From positions 1 to 27,042 of the forward strand of contig JAZRXA010000032.1 in the NCBI GenBank assembly GCA_045599965.1: DNA of 27,042 bases, read 5' to 3'. Under the pieces are notes generated by a model. The model ran no database searches. It was given only the letters and a program-made list of their open reading frames with translations, and was not told the DNA's origin. Positions within the stretch are counted from its first letter, which is position 1. Each line of letters begins with the position of its first letter. Below are positions 16,891 to 25,267 of the stretch, in pieces. Both the position numbers and the translations under genes were made by a program. The DNA comes from RGIG5612 sp045599965. Its GTDB lineage: Bacteria > Bacillota > Clostridia > Lachnospirales > Lachnospiraceae.

Positions 16891-16962
16891 AGGGCTATCG
16901 CCAAGCGGTAAGGCACAGGACTTTGACTCCTGCACTCGCTGGTTCGAATCCAGCTAGCCCTG
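16891..16962 (+). tRNA. tRNA-Gln(TTG) with A1-U72 pair
   Basis: The acceptor AGGGCTA pairs perfectly with TAGCCCT. The anticodon stem CAGGA/TCCTG encloses CTTTGAC with anticodon TTG. The T arm is GCTGG-TTCGAAT-CCAGC and the discriminator is G. The first pair is A1-U72, whereas bacterial tRNA-Gln usually has U1-A72. Confidence 0.94.
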
Positions 16963-17003
16963 TTATAGATTATATGATATAATCGCGTTTGATAATTTTA
17001 TAC

Positions 17004-17076
17004 GGGCGTGTAGCTCAGGTGGTAGAGCACTTGACTTTTAATCAAGTTGTCCGGGGTTCGAATCCCCGCACGCTCA
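17004..17076 (+). tRNA. tRNA-Lys(TTT)
   Basis: The acceptor GGGCGTG pairs with CACGCTC (one G-U). The anticodon stem CTTGA/TCAAG encloses CTTTTAA with anticodon TTT. The T arm is CGGGG-TTCGAAT-CCCCG and the discriminator is A. Last gene of the cluster. Confidence 0.95.
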
Positions 17077-17081
17077 TGAAA

Positions 17082-17108
17082 AACAGTCTCTTTTGAGGCT
17101 GTTTTTTT
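17082..17108 (+). terminator. Terminator of the tRNA operon
   Basis: AACAGTCTC pairs with GAGGCTGTT (one G-U pair) around a TTTT loop, followed by a run of Ts. It begins six bases after tRNA-Lys. Confidence 0.9.
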
Positions 17109-17158
17109 ATCTAAAAAAATAAAAAAGTACGGATTATTAAATGTTGATAATAAAAATA

Positions 17159-17187
17159 TAGAAACACAAAGGCTTGTTTGATAAAAT
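17159..17187 (+). promoter_or_regulatory. Candidate ppdK promoter (extended -10)
   Basis: A weak -35 TAGAAA (17159-17164), a 17-base spacer and TAAAAT (17182-17187) preceded by TGA form an extended -10. The predicted start near 17195 leaves about 23 bases of leader, with AAAGGAG at 17204-17210. Confidence 0.45.
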
Positions 17188-17217
17188 ATAGGTATATCAA
17201 AAAAAAGGAGTATTTTT

Positions 17218-19860
17218 ATGGGGAAATTTGTTTATTTATTTTCAGAAGGTGATGCAAGTATGCGAGAACTTCTTGGGGGAAAAGGCGCAAATCTTGCAGA
17301 GATGACCAAAATTGGTCTTCCAGTTCCACAAGGATTTACAGTTACAACAGAAGCTTGCACTCAATATTATGAAGACGGAAGAATTATTAACGACGAGATT
17401 ATGGATGAAATCATGCAAGCAGTTGCAAAGATGGAAGAAATTAATGGAAAGAAGTTTGGCGATTTAACAAATCCATTGCTCGTTTCAGTTCGTTCAGGTG
17501 CTAGAGCTTCAATGCCTGGAATGATGGATACAATTCTAAACTTGGGTCTTAATGATGAAGTTGTTGAGGCAATGATTAAGGCTAATCCAGATCCTAAATT
17601 CGAAAGATTCGTTTATGACTCATATAGAAGATTTATCCAGATGTTCTCCGATGTTGTTATGGAAGTTGGTAAAAAATACTTTGAGCAACTAATCGATGAA
17701 ATGAAAGAAAAAAGAGGCGTTGAATTTGACGTTGATTTAACGGCAACAGATCTTAAAGAATTAGCAAGCCAGTTCAAAGCAGAATATAAAGATAAAATCG
17801 GAGAAGAGTTTCCAACAGATCCAAAGGTTCAACTTTACGAAGCGGTTAGAGCCGTATTTCGTTCATGGGACAATCCACGCGCACATGTTTATAGACGCGA
17901 TAATGATATTCCTTATAGCTGGGGCACAGCTGTTAATGTTATGCCTATGGTATTTGGAAATCTAAATGATAATTCTGGTACAGGTGTTGCATTTACTAGA
18001 GATCCGGCAACAGGAGAAAAAGGTTTGTTCGGTGAATTTCTAACAAATGCTCAGGGCGAAGACGTTGTTGCTGGCGTACGCACACCGATGCCAATTGCAC
18101 AAATGAAAGAAAAATTCCCTGAAGCATTTGAGCAATTTAACGAAGTGTGTCAAACACTTGAAAAACATTATAGAGATATGCAGGATATGGAGTTTACTGT
18201 TGAAAATGGAAAACTTTATATGCTTCAAACTAGAAATGGAAAGAGAACAGCACAGGCAGCTCTTAAGATTGCATGTGATTTGGTTGATGAAGGCATGAGA
18301 AATCCTGAAGAGGCAGTTCTTATGATTGAGCCTAGAAACTTAGATACGCTTCTTCACCCACAATTTGATGCAGCAGAACTTAAAAAGGCAACGCCTATAG
18401 GAAAAGGTCTCGGAGCTTCTCCTGGTGCAGCATGCGGCAAAGTAGTATTTACAGCTGATGATGCAGAAAGTTGGAAAGCAAGAGGAGAGAAAGTTGTATT
18501 AGTAAGACTTGAAACATCACCAGAGGATATAACAGGTATGAAAGCCTCACAAGGAATTCTTACCGTTCGTGGTGGAATGACTTCTCACGCAGCCGTTGTA
18601 GCTCGTGGTATGGGAACATGTTGCGTATCAGGTTGTGGCGACATTGTAATGGATGAAGAAAACAAACAATTTACTCTTGCAGGAAAAACTTTCCATGAAG
18701 GCGACGCTATTTCAATCGATGGCTCAACAGGAAATATTTATGAAGGACTTATTCCTACAGTTGATGCAACTATTAGTGGCGACTTTGGAAGAATTATGAG
18801 TTGGGCTGACCAATATAGAACAATGAGAGTTAGAACAAACGCCGATACTCCTAAAGATGCTAAGAAGGCTAGAGAATTAGGCGCAGAAGGAATCGGACTT
18901 TGTAGAACGGAGCATATGTTCTTTGAAACTGATAGAATTGCAGCTTTCAGAGAAATGATTTGTGCAGATACAAAAGAAGAAAGAGAAAAAGCGTTAGAAA
19001 AAATTCTTCCATATCAGCAAAGTGATTTCGAGCAAATCTATGAAGCTCTCGAAGGAACTCCTGTAACAATTCGTTTTTTAGATCCACCTCTTCATGAGTT
19101 CGTTCCAACAGAAGAAAGAGAAATCGAACTTCTTGCTAAAGCACAAGGAAAGAGTGTTGAAAAAATCAAAGATATAATTACAGCTCTTCATGAAACGAAC
19201 CCAATGATGGGTCATAGAGGATGTAGATTAACAGTTACTTATCCAGAAATTGCTGTTATGCAAACGAAGGCAGTTATTAGAGCGGCAATTAAGGTGCAAA
19301 ATATGCACAAAGGATGGAGAGTAGTTCCGGAAATTATGATTCCTCTTATTGGAGATGTTAAGGAATTTAAGTATGTTAAAGACTTTGTAGTTAAAACAGC
19401 TGACGAGGAAATTAAGGCAGCAAATAGTAGTCTTGATTATGAAGTTGGAACTATGATAGAAATTCCTAGAGCAGCGCTTACAGCTGACGAGATTGCAAAA
19501 GAAGCAGACTTCTTCTGCTTTGGAACAAACGATTTAACCCAGATGACATTCGGATTTTCGCGTGATGATGCCGGAAAATTCCTGGGCGCATATTATGATA
19601 CTAAGATTTTTGAAAATGATCCATTTGCAAGGCTAGATAGAAGTGGTGTAGGAAAACTTATGGATATGACAATTAAGCTTGGAAAAGGCGAAAACAGTAG
19701 GCTTCATGTTGGTATTTGTGGTGAGCACGGTGGCGATCCTACATCAGTAGAATATTGTAATCAATTAGGACTTGATTATGTTTCATGTTCACCTTTCAGA
19801 GTTCCTATTGCAAGATTAGCAGCGGCGCAGGCAGCAATAAAACAAAGAAAAAACTCTTAG
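17218..19860 (+). CDS. ppdK: Pyruvate, phosphate dikinase
   Basis: An 880-residue enzyme of normal length that interconverts pyruvate, ATP and phosphate with phosphoenolpyruvate, AMP and pyrophosphate. The N-terminal ATP-grasp nucleotide domain has GGKGANLAEM (20-29) and SVRSGARASMPGMMDT near 90-104. The central phosphohistidine domain has GGMTSHAAVVARG with H457. The C-terminal TIM barrel binds PEP/pyruvate and has CGEHGGDP with catalytic C834. Many anaerobic Firmicutes use this enzyme in glycolysis in place of, or beside, pyruvate kinase. The ATG has AAAGGAG seven bases upstream. The gene is monocistronic, set between two terminators. Confidence 0.97.
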   Translation: MGKFVYLFSEGDASMRELLGGKGANLAEMTKIGLPVPQGFTVTTEACTQYYEDGRIINDEIMDEIMQAVAKMEEINGKKFGDLTNPLLVSVRSGARASMPGMMDTILNLGLNDEVVEAMIKANPDPKFERFVYDSYRRFIQMFSDVVMEVGKKYFEQLIDEMKEKRGVEFDVDLTATDLKELASQFKAEYKDKIGEEFPTDPKVQLYEAVRAVFRSWDNPRAHVYRRDNDIPYSWGTAVNVMPMVFGNLNDNSGTGVAFTRDPATGEKGLFGEFLTNAQGEDVVAGVRTPMPIAQMKEKFPEAFEQFNEVCQTLEKHYRDMQDMEFTVENGKLYMLQTRNGKRTAQAALKIACDLVDEGMRNPEEAVLMIEPRNLDTLLHPQFDAAELKKATPIGKGLGASPGAACGKVVFTADDAESWKARGEKVVLVRLETSPEDITGMKASQGILTVRGGMTSHAAVVARGMGTCCVSGCGDIVMDEENKQFTLAGKTFHEGDAISIDGSTGNIYEGLIPTVDATISGDFGRIMSWADQYRTMRVRTNADTPKDAKKARELGAEGIGLCRTEHMFFETDRIAAFREMICADTKEEREKALEKILPYQQSDFEQIYEALEGTPVTIRFLDPPLHEFVPTEEREIELLAKAQGKSVEKIKDIITALHETNPMMGHRGCRLTVTYPEIAVMQTKAVIRAAIKVQNMHKGWRVVPEIMIPLIGDVKEFKYVKDFVVKTADEEIKAANSSLDYEVGTMIEIPRAALTADEIAKEADFFCFGTNDLTQMTFGFSRDDAGKFLGAYYDTKIFENDPFARLDRSGVGKLMDMTIKLGKGENSRLHVGICGEHGGDPTSVEYCNQLGLDYVSCSPFRVPIARLAAAQAAIKQRKNS

Positions 19861-19865
19861 CAATA

Positions 19866-19900
19866 AAAAAAGCAGTCAGTTTGATACTGACTGCTTTTTT
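19866..19900. terminator. Bidirectional terminator between ppdK and thrS
   Basis: A perfect 15-bp stem: AAAAAAGCAGTCAGT (19866-19880) and ACTGACTGCTTTTTT (19886-19900) around loop TTGAT. With A-tract and T-tract symmetric, it works on both strands and serves both convergent genes. Confidence 0.93.
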
Positions 19901-19914
19901 ATCGTAAAATATTT

Positions 19915-21684
19915 TTAGTAAGCTTTTTCTTCTTTTTCTAAAACAGCTATTAATTCTTCATATGTTAGAGCACCAAGGTCTTGGTTTTCACCATCGTCGC
20001 GGCGACGAACAGAAGCTGTGCCAGCCTCTTCTTCTTTTTCACCAACAACTAAGATGTAAGGAACTCTTTCATTTCTGGCTTCTCTGATCTTATAACCAAT
20101 CTTTTCAGCACGTTCATCAACATCAGTTCTATAGCCGTCTTTTTTAAGCTTAGCTTCGAGTTCTTCTGCATAGCCTGTATATTTTTCTGAGATAGGTAAA
20201 ATCTTAATTTGTACAGGGCTGAGCCAGAATGGGAATTTTCCAGCAAAGTGCTCAGTTAAGATACCGATAAAACGTTCAATTGATCCGAAGCATACACGGT
20301 GAATCATTATTGGTCTATGAGGTTGTCCATCAGCTCCAACATACTCAGCTTCAAAACGTTGTGGAAGTTGGAAATCTAATTGGATAGTTCCGCATTGCCA
20401 TGTTCTGCCGATAGAGTCTTCTAGATGGAAGTCAATCTTAGGGCCATAGAAAGCACCATCGCCTTCATTAATAACATAAGCAAGACCTAAATCATCAAGA
20501 GCATTCTTAAGACCGTTTGTAGCCATCTCCCATTCTTCTTCAGTTCCCATAGAATTTTCTGGGCGAGTAGAGAGCTCTACATGATATTTAAATCCAAACT
20601 TTGTATATACTTCGTCGATAAGACGAACAACGCCTTTAATCTCATAAGGGATTTGCTCAGGTGTCATAAAGATATGAGCATCGTCTTGGTTAAAACAACG
20701 AACTCTCATAAGACCATGTAATTGACCACTTTTTTCATGGCGGTGAACAAGTCCGATTTCAGCCATTCGTAAAGGCAAGTCTCTATATGAGTGAGGCTCT
20801 AATTTGTAAACAAGCATGCCACCAGGACAGTTCATAGGTTTGATTGCAAAATCAACATCATCAATAACTGTCGTGTACATGTTTTCTTGATAATGGAACC
20901 AGTGGCCAGATGTTTCCCAAAGGCCTCTATTAAGCATAATAGGCGTAGAAATTTCTACATAACCTTCGCGTGTATGGATATGTCTCCAATAATCGAGAAG
21001 AAGATTTTTAAGAACCATTCCTTTTGGAAGGAAGAATGGGAAACCAGGACCTTCATCTAAAAGAGTAAATAGGCCTAATTCTTTACCAATCTTTCTATGG
21101 TCACGCTTCTTAGCTTCTTCAATCTTGAATAAATATTCGTCTAATAAATCTTTGTTAGGGAAAGATGTTCCATAAATACGTGTGAGCATCTTATTTTTCT
21201 CATTGCCACGCCAATAAGCACCAGCCACGTTTAAGAGTTTGAAAGCCTTAATTGCAGAAGTGTACGTAACATGAGGGCCTGCACAAAGCTCTAAATAATC
21301 ACCTTGCTTAAAGAAACTTAAAGTTGTATCTTCTGGAAGGTCATTTATTAATTCAATTTTATAGTCTTCGCCGAGTTCTTGCATAGTCTCGAGCGCTTCT
21401 TTTCTATCCATTGTGAAATGAGTAAGTTTAAGGTTTTCCTTAGTGATTTTCTTCATTTCAGTTTCAATAGCTTCTAGATTTTCATCTGTGAAATCGAAAT
21501 CAAATTCAAAGTCATAATAAAAGCCATCTTTTATAGCCGGACCAATAGCACATTTGGTGGTAGGATAAAGTCTTTTAACTGCCTGAGCTAAGATATGCGA
21601 GGTTGTATGATGAAAAGCCTCGCGTCCTACAGAGTCATCAAATGTACATTCTTGTACTGTTCCGTCTTGTAATATAACTTTCAT
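19915..21684 (-). CDS. thrS: Threonine--tRNA ligase lacking most of the TGS domain
   Basis: A 589-residue class II synthetase that charges tRNA-Thr. The editing domain has HHTTSH (H26, H30) and LCAGPHV (C134, H138), the residues that clear mischarged serine. The catalytic core has the MNCPGGM zinc-binding cysteine, RMAEIGLVHR (motif 2 region), and the C-terminal anticodon-binding domain ending in RRRDDGE and a Lys/Glu tail. Usual ThrRS is about 635-645 residues with an N-terminal TGS domain. Here only a TGS-like first strand pair (ILQDGTV) remains before the editing domain. AAAGGAG (21690-21696) sets the start, and only 114 bases separate it from the divergent ABC gene, so no longer form is hidden upstream. 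Confidence 0.94.
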   Translation of the reverse strand: MKVILQDGTVQECTFDDSVGREAFHHTTSHILAQAVKRLYPTTKCAIGPAIKDGFYYDFEFDFDFTDENLEAIETEMKKITKENLKLTHFTMDRKEALETMQELGEDYKIELINDLPEDTTLSFFKQGDYLELCAGPHVTYTSAIKAFKLLNVAGAYWRGNEKNKMLTRIYGTSFPNKDLLDEYLFKIEEAKKRDHRKIGKELGLFTLLDEGPGFPFFLPKGMVLKNLLLDYWRHIHTREGYVEISTPIMLNRGLWETSGHWFHYQENMYTTVIDDVDFAIKPMNCPGGMLVYKLEPHSYRDLPLRMAEIGLVHRHEKSGQLHGLMRVRCFNQDDAHIFMTPEQIPYEIKGVVRLIDEVYTKFGFKYHVELSTRPENSMGTEEEWEMATNGLKNALDDLGLAYVINEGDGAFYGPKIDFHLEDSIGRTWQCGTIQLDFQLPQRFEAEYVGADGQPHRPIMIHRVCFGSIERFIGILTEHFAGKFPFWLSPVQIKILPISEKYTGYAEELEAKLKKDGYRTDVDERAEKIGYKIREARNERVPYILVVGEKEEEAGTASVRRRDDGENQDLGALTYEELIAVLEKEEKAY

Positions 21685-21723
21685 GATATCTCCTTTAAAA
21701 ATAGTGTATAAAATCTACCGATT

Positions 21724-21752
21724 AGAATAGCACAAAAAGGGCTAAATAACAA
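21724..21752 (-). promoter_or_regulatory. Candidate thrS promoter
   Basis: On the - strand, TTGTTA (21747-21752), a 17-base spacer and TATTCT (21724-21729) preceded by TGC form an extended -10. The leader would be about 33 bases, too short for a T-box riboswitch. Confidence 0.45.
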
Positions 21753-21784
21753 GAAAACAGGACACAAAAACTTCTTATTTATAG

Positions 21785-21790
21785 TATAAT
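21785..21790 (+). promoter_or_regulatory. Candidate -10 box of the ABC transporter gene
   Basis: A perfect TATAAT ends eight bases before the ATG at 21799. No good -35 stands 16-18 bases upstream. If used, transcription would start at or within two bases of the start codon. Confidence 0.4.
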
Positions 21791-21798
21791 ATTAGGAT

Positions 21799-24700
21799 AT
21801 GTTACAGATAAAAAACATTTCAAAACAATATAGAACGGGAGAGTTAGTGCAAAGGGCCTTAGACGATGTTAGCCTAAATCTTAGGGACAATGAATTTGTC
21901 GCTATTTTAGGTCCGTCTGGTTCTGGCAAAACTACGCTCCTTAATATAATTGGAGGTCTCGACAGATACGATAATGGAGACCTTGTTATTAATAGCAAAT
22001 CTACGAAAGAATACAATGACAGAGATTGGGATACATACAGAAACCATTCTATAGGTTTTGTTTTCCAAAGTTACAATCTTATTCCACATCAAAACGTTTT
22101 ATCGAATGTTGAGCTTGCGCTTACGATTGCAGGAGTTTCTAAAAAAGAACGTAAAGAAAGAGCTATTAAGAAACTAACGGAAGTTGGACTTGGCGATCAA
22201 CTTCATAAAAGACCTAACCAGATGTCTGGTGGACAGATGCAAAGAGTTGCACTTGCCAGAGCGCTAGTTAATAATCCAGATATTTTACTTGCAGATGAGC
22301 CTACGGGTGCACTTGATACCGAAACTAGTATCCAGGTTATGGACCTTCTAAAGGAAGTAGCTAAGGATAGATTAGTTGTTATGGTTACGCATAACCCTGA
22401 ACTAGCTGAGCAATATGCATCTAGAATAGTTAAACTTCGCGATGGCCGCATTATTGATGATAGCATGCCTTATACCGACGAAGATGTAAAAAAAGATATT
22501 GAAGCTGCAAAACAAATAGTTGCTGATGTGCAAGAACAAAAACCTTCTAAGAAGAGCGAGAAAAAGAAGAAGGCGAGAATGACTTTTGGAACATCGCTTT
22601 TGCTTAGCTTTAATAACTTAAGAACTAAAAAGGGTAGAACTATTCTTACTTCATTCGCCGGCTCAATCGGAATTATTGGTATAGCACTTATCTTGGCACT
22701 TTCTACTGGAGCAAATCAATATATCTCGGATATCCAAAAAGAAACAATGACATCATATCCAATTACGATAAGCGCAACTAGTTTTGACTTAAATGGAATG
22801 GTCAATAGTGGCCAAGACATGGCAGAGGATATAAAAGAAAATCGTGAAAAAGAAAGAGACCCTAACAAGTTATATATTAACTATTCAGACTTAAAGGCAA
22901 CTACGGCGGTAGCTACGAGTGTAAAAGAAAATAACCTTAAGAAATTTAAGGAATATTTAGATAACCCAAAAAGTGAAATTCAGCAATATATTGGTGAAAA
23001 TGGAATCCTTTATACTTACGATGTTGACTTTAGGGTTTATACACATGATTCGCAGGGCAAAATAGTTGACACGGATGTTGACACAACGGATGAATATACT
23101 GAAGATAACCAGATTTTTGGAAACATGATGGAAGCTAGAAATCTTATGATGAGTAATATGTATTCTCTCATGGGTGGCACAGGAGAAAATCATGCACAAA
23201 ACTTCACAGAGATGATGCCTGGCGCAAACGGAGAAATTATAAGTCAGATTGAAAAAGATAATTACGAAATAGTTTACGGTGGATGGCCTAATGAATATAA
23301 CGAAGTTGTTTTAGTTATTAACAGAAGAAACAGTATGCTTGCTAGCCAATTTTATCAATTAGGTCTTATTACTAAAGATGAATATGAAGAAGCAGTAAGT
23401 AATATTAATAATGGCAAAGATGCAAAAGACGTTTCTATTAATTTCAAAAATATTTGTGGCAAGACTTTTAGTTTGCTTCCTTTATGTGATCAATATAAGA
23501 AAAACGAAAATGGAACATACTCTAGTATTTTAGATAACGAAGAAGAATTAAAGGCAGCAGTTGAAAAAGGAATAGAACTTAAGGTAGTAGGTATTATTAA
23601 ACCTACAGAAGATGGAAGCACACAAAATCTTAATACTGTTGTTGCTTATCCGCATGCTCTTACGGAACATGTAATTAATTATTGTAATAATAGTGAAATA
23701 GTAAAAGACCAAAAAGCTAATCCAGAAGTGAATGTTATTACTGGACAAGAATTTGTTGAAGAAAAGATAGAAGATACTCAAAAAGCTAATAAAGCAAAAG
23801 ATTATGTAAAGAATATGTCACCGGCTGATAAAGCTGCGTTCTTCTCAACACTTATGATGATTGACTATAGTGGAGGAACGAAATCGCTTATGGATACACA
23901 AATGGCTGATGTTAGTGCCCAGTTAAGCGATGGTATTTCAAAAGCGATAAGTGAGGCAATGGGCCAAGTTATGCAAAGCATTACTGCCCAAATGCAAGCG
24001 AATGTTGGAAAGTTAATAGAAAAGATTATGGGTTCAGGCCAATGGATACCGGAGATTCCAGTAACACCAGAAATACCAGAGACACCAGAAACACCAGAGG
24101 AATCAACTAGCGAAGAATCAAGTGGGAAAATTCCATCTGGATTCCCAACAAATGGATATCCTGGATTAGATATAAATAGTATTGGGATGGGTCCACAAAT
24201 TGATGATGAAGAAATTGAAGAGATTCTTTATGATTTTGAATTTGATGACACCTTTGACCTTAATCTAGATTTAGGAAAGACTTTTGATAGCATTGATTTG
24301 TCTATGGATGATAATGATATGGCAAACGTTGTTGATAATTGGATTGACACAAAAGCAACATTAGAATCGCTAATAAGCATCTATGATCAATATATTGGAG
24401 TTACAAATTATAAAAACAACTTAAAACATTTTGGAGCGATTGATTATGGCACACCTTCATCGATTGCTATTTACACAGATAGTTTTGAAGGCAAAGATGG
24501 AATCTCTGCATCAATAGATCATTACAATGAAAAGGCTAGTGAAGATGACAGGATTATTTACACGGATTATGTAGCACTTCTTACATCATCACTAACAACA
24601 ATAGTTAATGCAATTTCATATGTACTTATCGCGTTCGTTGCAATTTCACTTTTCGTTTCATGTATCATGATTGGAATTATTACGAATATTTCAGTCTTAG

Positions 24701-25017
24701 AAAGAACAAAAGAGATTGGTGTTTTAAGAGCTTTAGGTGCATCAAAGGCAAATGTATCGCAAGTATTTAATGCAGAAACATTTATTATTGGTTGCTTTTC
24801 AGGAATTATAGGTGTTGGAATATCTTTGCTTGCAATTATACCGATAAATGCAATAATTCGTTCGCTTACGGATGTAGAAAATCTAGGAGCAGTGCTCCCA
24901 ATTCCAGCAGCAATTATTCTAGTAATCATAAGTATTGTTATTACGCTTATAGGTGGATTTATACCTTCTAGAAAAGCCGCAAAACAAGATCCTGTTATTG
25001 CACTTAGAACAGAATAA
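21799..25017 (+). CDS. ABC transporter, fused ATPase and FtsX-type permease (MacB-like)
   Basis: A 1072-residue fusion. The ATPase domain (1-225) has Walker A GPSGSGKT (38-45), Q-loop Q90, signature MSGGQ (142-146), Walker B ILLADE (162-167) and switch H198, and is of the LolD/MacB type. A basic linker (about 248-260) leads to membrane helix 1 (about 286-302). An extracellular region of about 630 residues follows. Three C-terminal helices surround the FtsX motif KEIGVLRALGAS. The layout fits the type VII ABC (mechanotransmission) class, which moves substrates or signals across the envelope without a classical channel. A Pro/Glu/Thr-rich stretch near residues 750-775 interrupts the ectodomain. 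The substrate is unknown. No Shine-Dalgarno at proper spacing precedes the ATG. Confidence 0.9.
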   Translation: MLQIKNISKQYRTGELVQRALDDVSLNLRDNEFVAILGPSGSGKTTLLNIIGGLDRYDNGDLVINSKSTKEYNDRDWDTYRNHSIGFVFQSYNLIPHQNVLSNVELALTIAGVSKKERKERAIKKLTEVGLGDQLHKRPNQMSGGQMQRVALARALVNNPDILLADEPTGALDTETSIQVMDLLKEVAKDRLVVMVTHNPELAEQYASRIVKLRDGRIIDDSMPYTDEDVKKDIEAAKQIVADVQEQKPSKKSEKKKKARMTFGTSLLLSFNNLRTKKGRTILTSFAGSIGIIGIALILALSTGANQYISDIQKETMTSYPITISATSFDLNGMVNSGQDMAEDIKENREKERDPNKLYINYSDLKATTAVATSVKENNLKKFKEYLDNPKSEIQQYIGENGILYTYDVDFRVYTHDSQGKIVDTDVDTTDEYTEDNQIFGNMMEARNLMMSNMYSLMGGTGENHAQNFTEMMPGANGEIISQIEKDNYEIVYGGWPNEYNEVVLVINRRNSMLASQFYQLGLITKDEYEEAVSNINNGKDAKDVSINFKNICGKTFSLLPLCDQYKKNENGTYSSILDNEEELKAAVEKGIELKVVGIIKPTEDGSTQNLNTVVAYPHALTEHVINYCNNSEIVKDQKANPEVNVITGQEFVEEKIEDTQKANKAKDYVKNMSPADKAAFFSTLMMIDYSGGTKSLMDTQMADVSAQLSDGISKAISEAMGQVMQSITAQMQANVGKLIEKIMGSGQWIPEIPVTPEIPETPETPEESTSEESSGKIPSGFPTNGYPGLDINSIGMGPQIDDEEIEEILYDFEFDDTFDLNLDLGKTFDSIDLSMDDNDMANVVDNWIDTKATLESLISIYDQYIGVTNYKNNLKHFGAIDYGTPSSIAIYTDSFEGKDGISASIDHYNEKASEDDRIIYTDYVALLTSSLTTIVNAISYVLIAFVAISLFVSCIMIGIITNISVLERTKEIGVLRALGASKANVSQVFNAETFIIGCFSGIIGVGISLLAIIPINAIIRSLTDVENLGAVLPIPAAIILVIISIVITLIGGFIPSRKAAKQDPVIALRTE

Positions 25018-25028
25018 AAAGAGTATTA

Positions 25029-25059
25029 AAAAAGATTTATCTTAACGATAAATCTTTTT
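25029..25059. terminator. Bidirectional terminator between the ABC gene and tRNA-Leu
   Basis: AAAAAGATTTATC (25029-25041) pairs with GATAAATCTTTTT (25047-25059), a perfect 13-bp stem around loop TTAAC. The T/A tracts lie within the stem on both sides, so it can end the ABC transcript and the opposing tRNA-Leu transcript. Confidence 0.88.
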
Positions 25060-25061
25060 AA

Positions 25062-25141
25062 TGCGGATGACAGGAATCGAACCTGCACGGTTGCCCACTA
25101 GATCCTAAGTCTAGCGCGTCTGCCAGTTCCGCCACATCCGC
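25062..25141 (-). tRNA. tRNA-Leu(TAG)
   Basis: Read on the - strand. The acceptor GCGGATG pairs with CATCCGC. The anticodon stem CTAGA/TCTAG encloses CTTAGGA with anticodon TAG. A class II variable arm (about TGGGCAACCGT) is present. The T arm is GCAGG-TTCGATT-CCTGT and the discriminator is A. A single gene with its own promoter. Confidence 0.95.
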
Positions 25142-25152
25142 ATGTGCTTTGA

Positions 25153-25181
25153 ATATTAACACAAAAATCAATATAGGACAA
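25153..25181 (-). promoter_or_regulatory. Promoter of tRNA-Leu
   Basis: On the - strand, TTGTCC (25176-25181), a 17-base spacer and TAATAT (25153-25158) preceded by TGT form an extended -10. The predicted start is a few bases before the tRNA. Confidence 0.7.
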
Positions 25182-25201
25182 GGTCTTAAAGAACTTTTAA
25201 C

Positions 25202-25230
25202 TTTATAAAATAATTGGCCTATGATAGAAT
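25202..25230 (+). promoter_or_regulatory. Candidate promoter of the FKBP-type isomerase gene
   Basis: TTTATA (25202-25207), a 17-base spacer and TAGAAT (25225-25230) preceded by TGA form an extended -10. It diverges from the tRNA-Leu promoter. Confidence 0.5.
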
Positions 25231-25267
25231 AAAGAATACGCATATCATTAAGAAATGAGGTTATGAC

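Noticed and set aside
25058..25243. Minus-strand open frame of 61 codons near tRNA-Leu
   Set aside because: It contains the tRNA-Leu gene and its promoter, so it is not a coding region.
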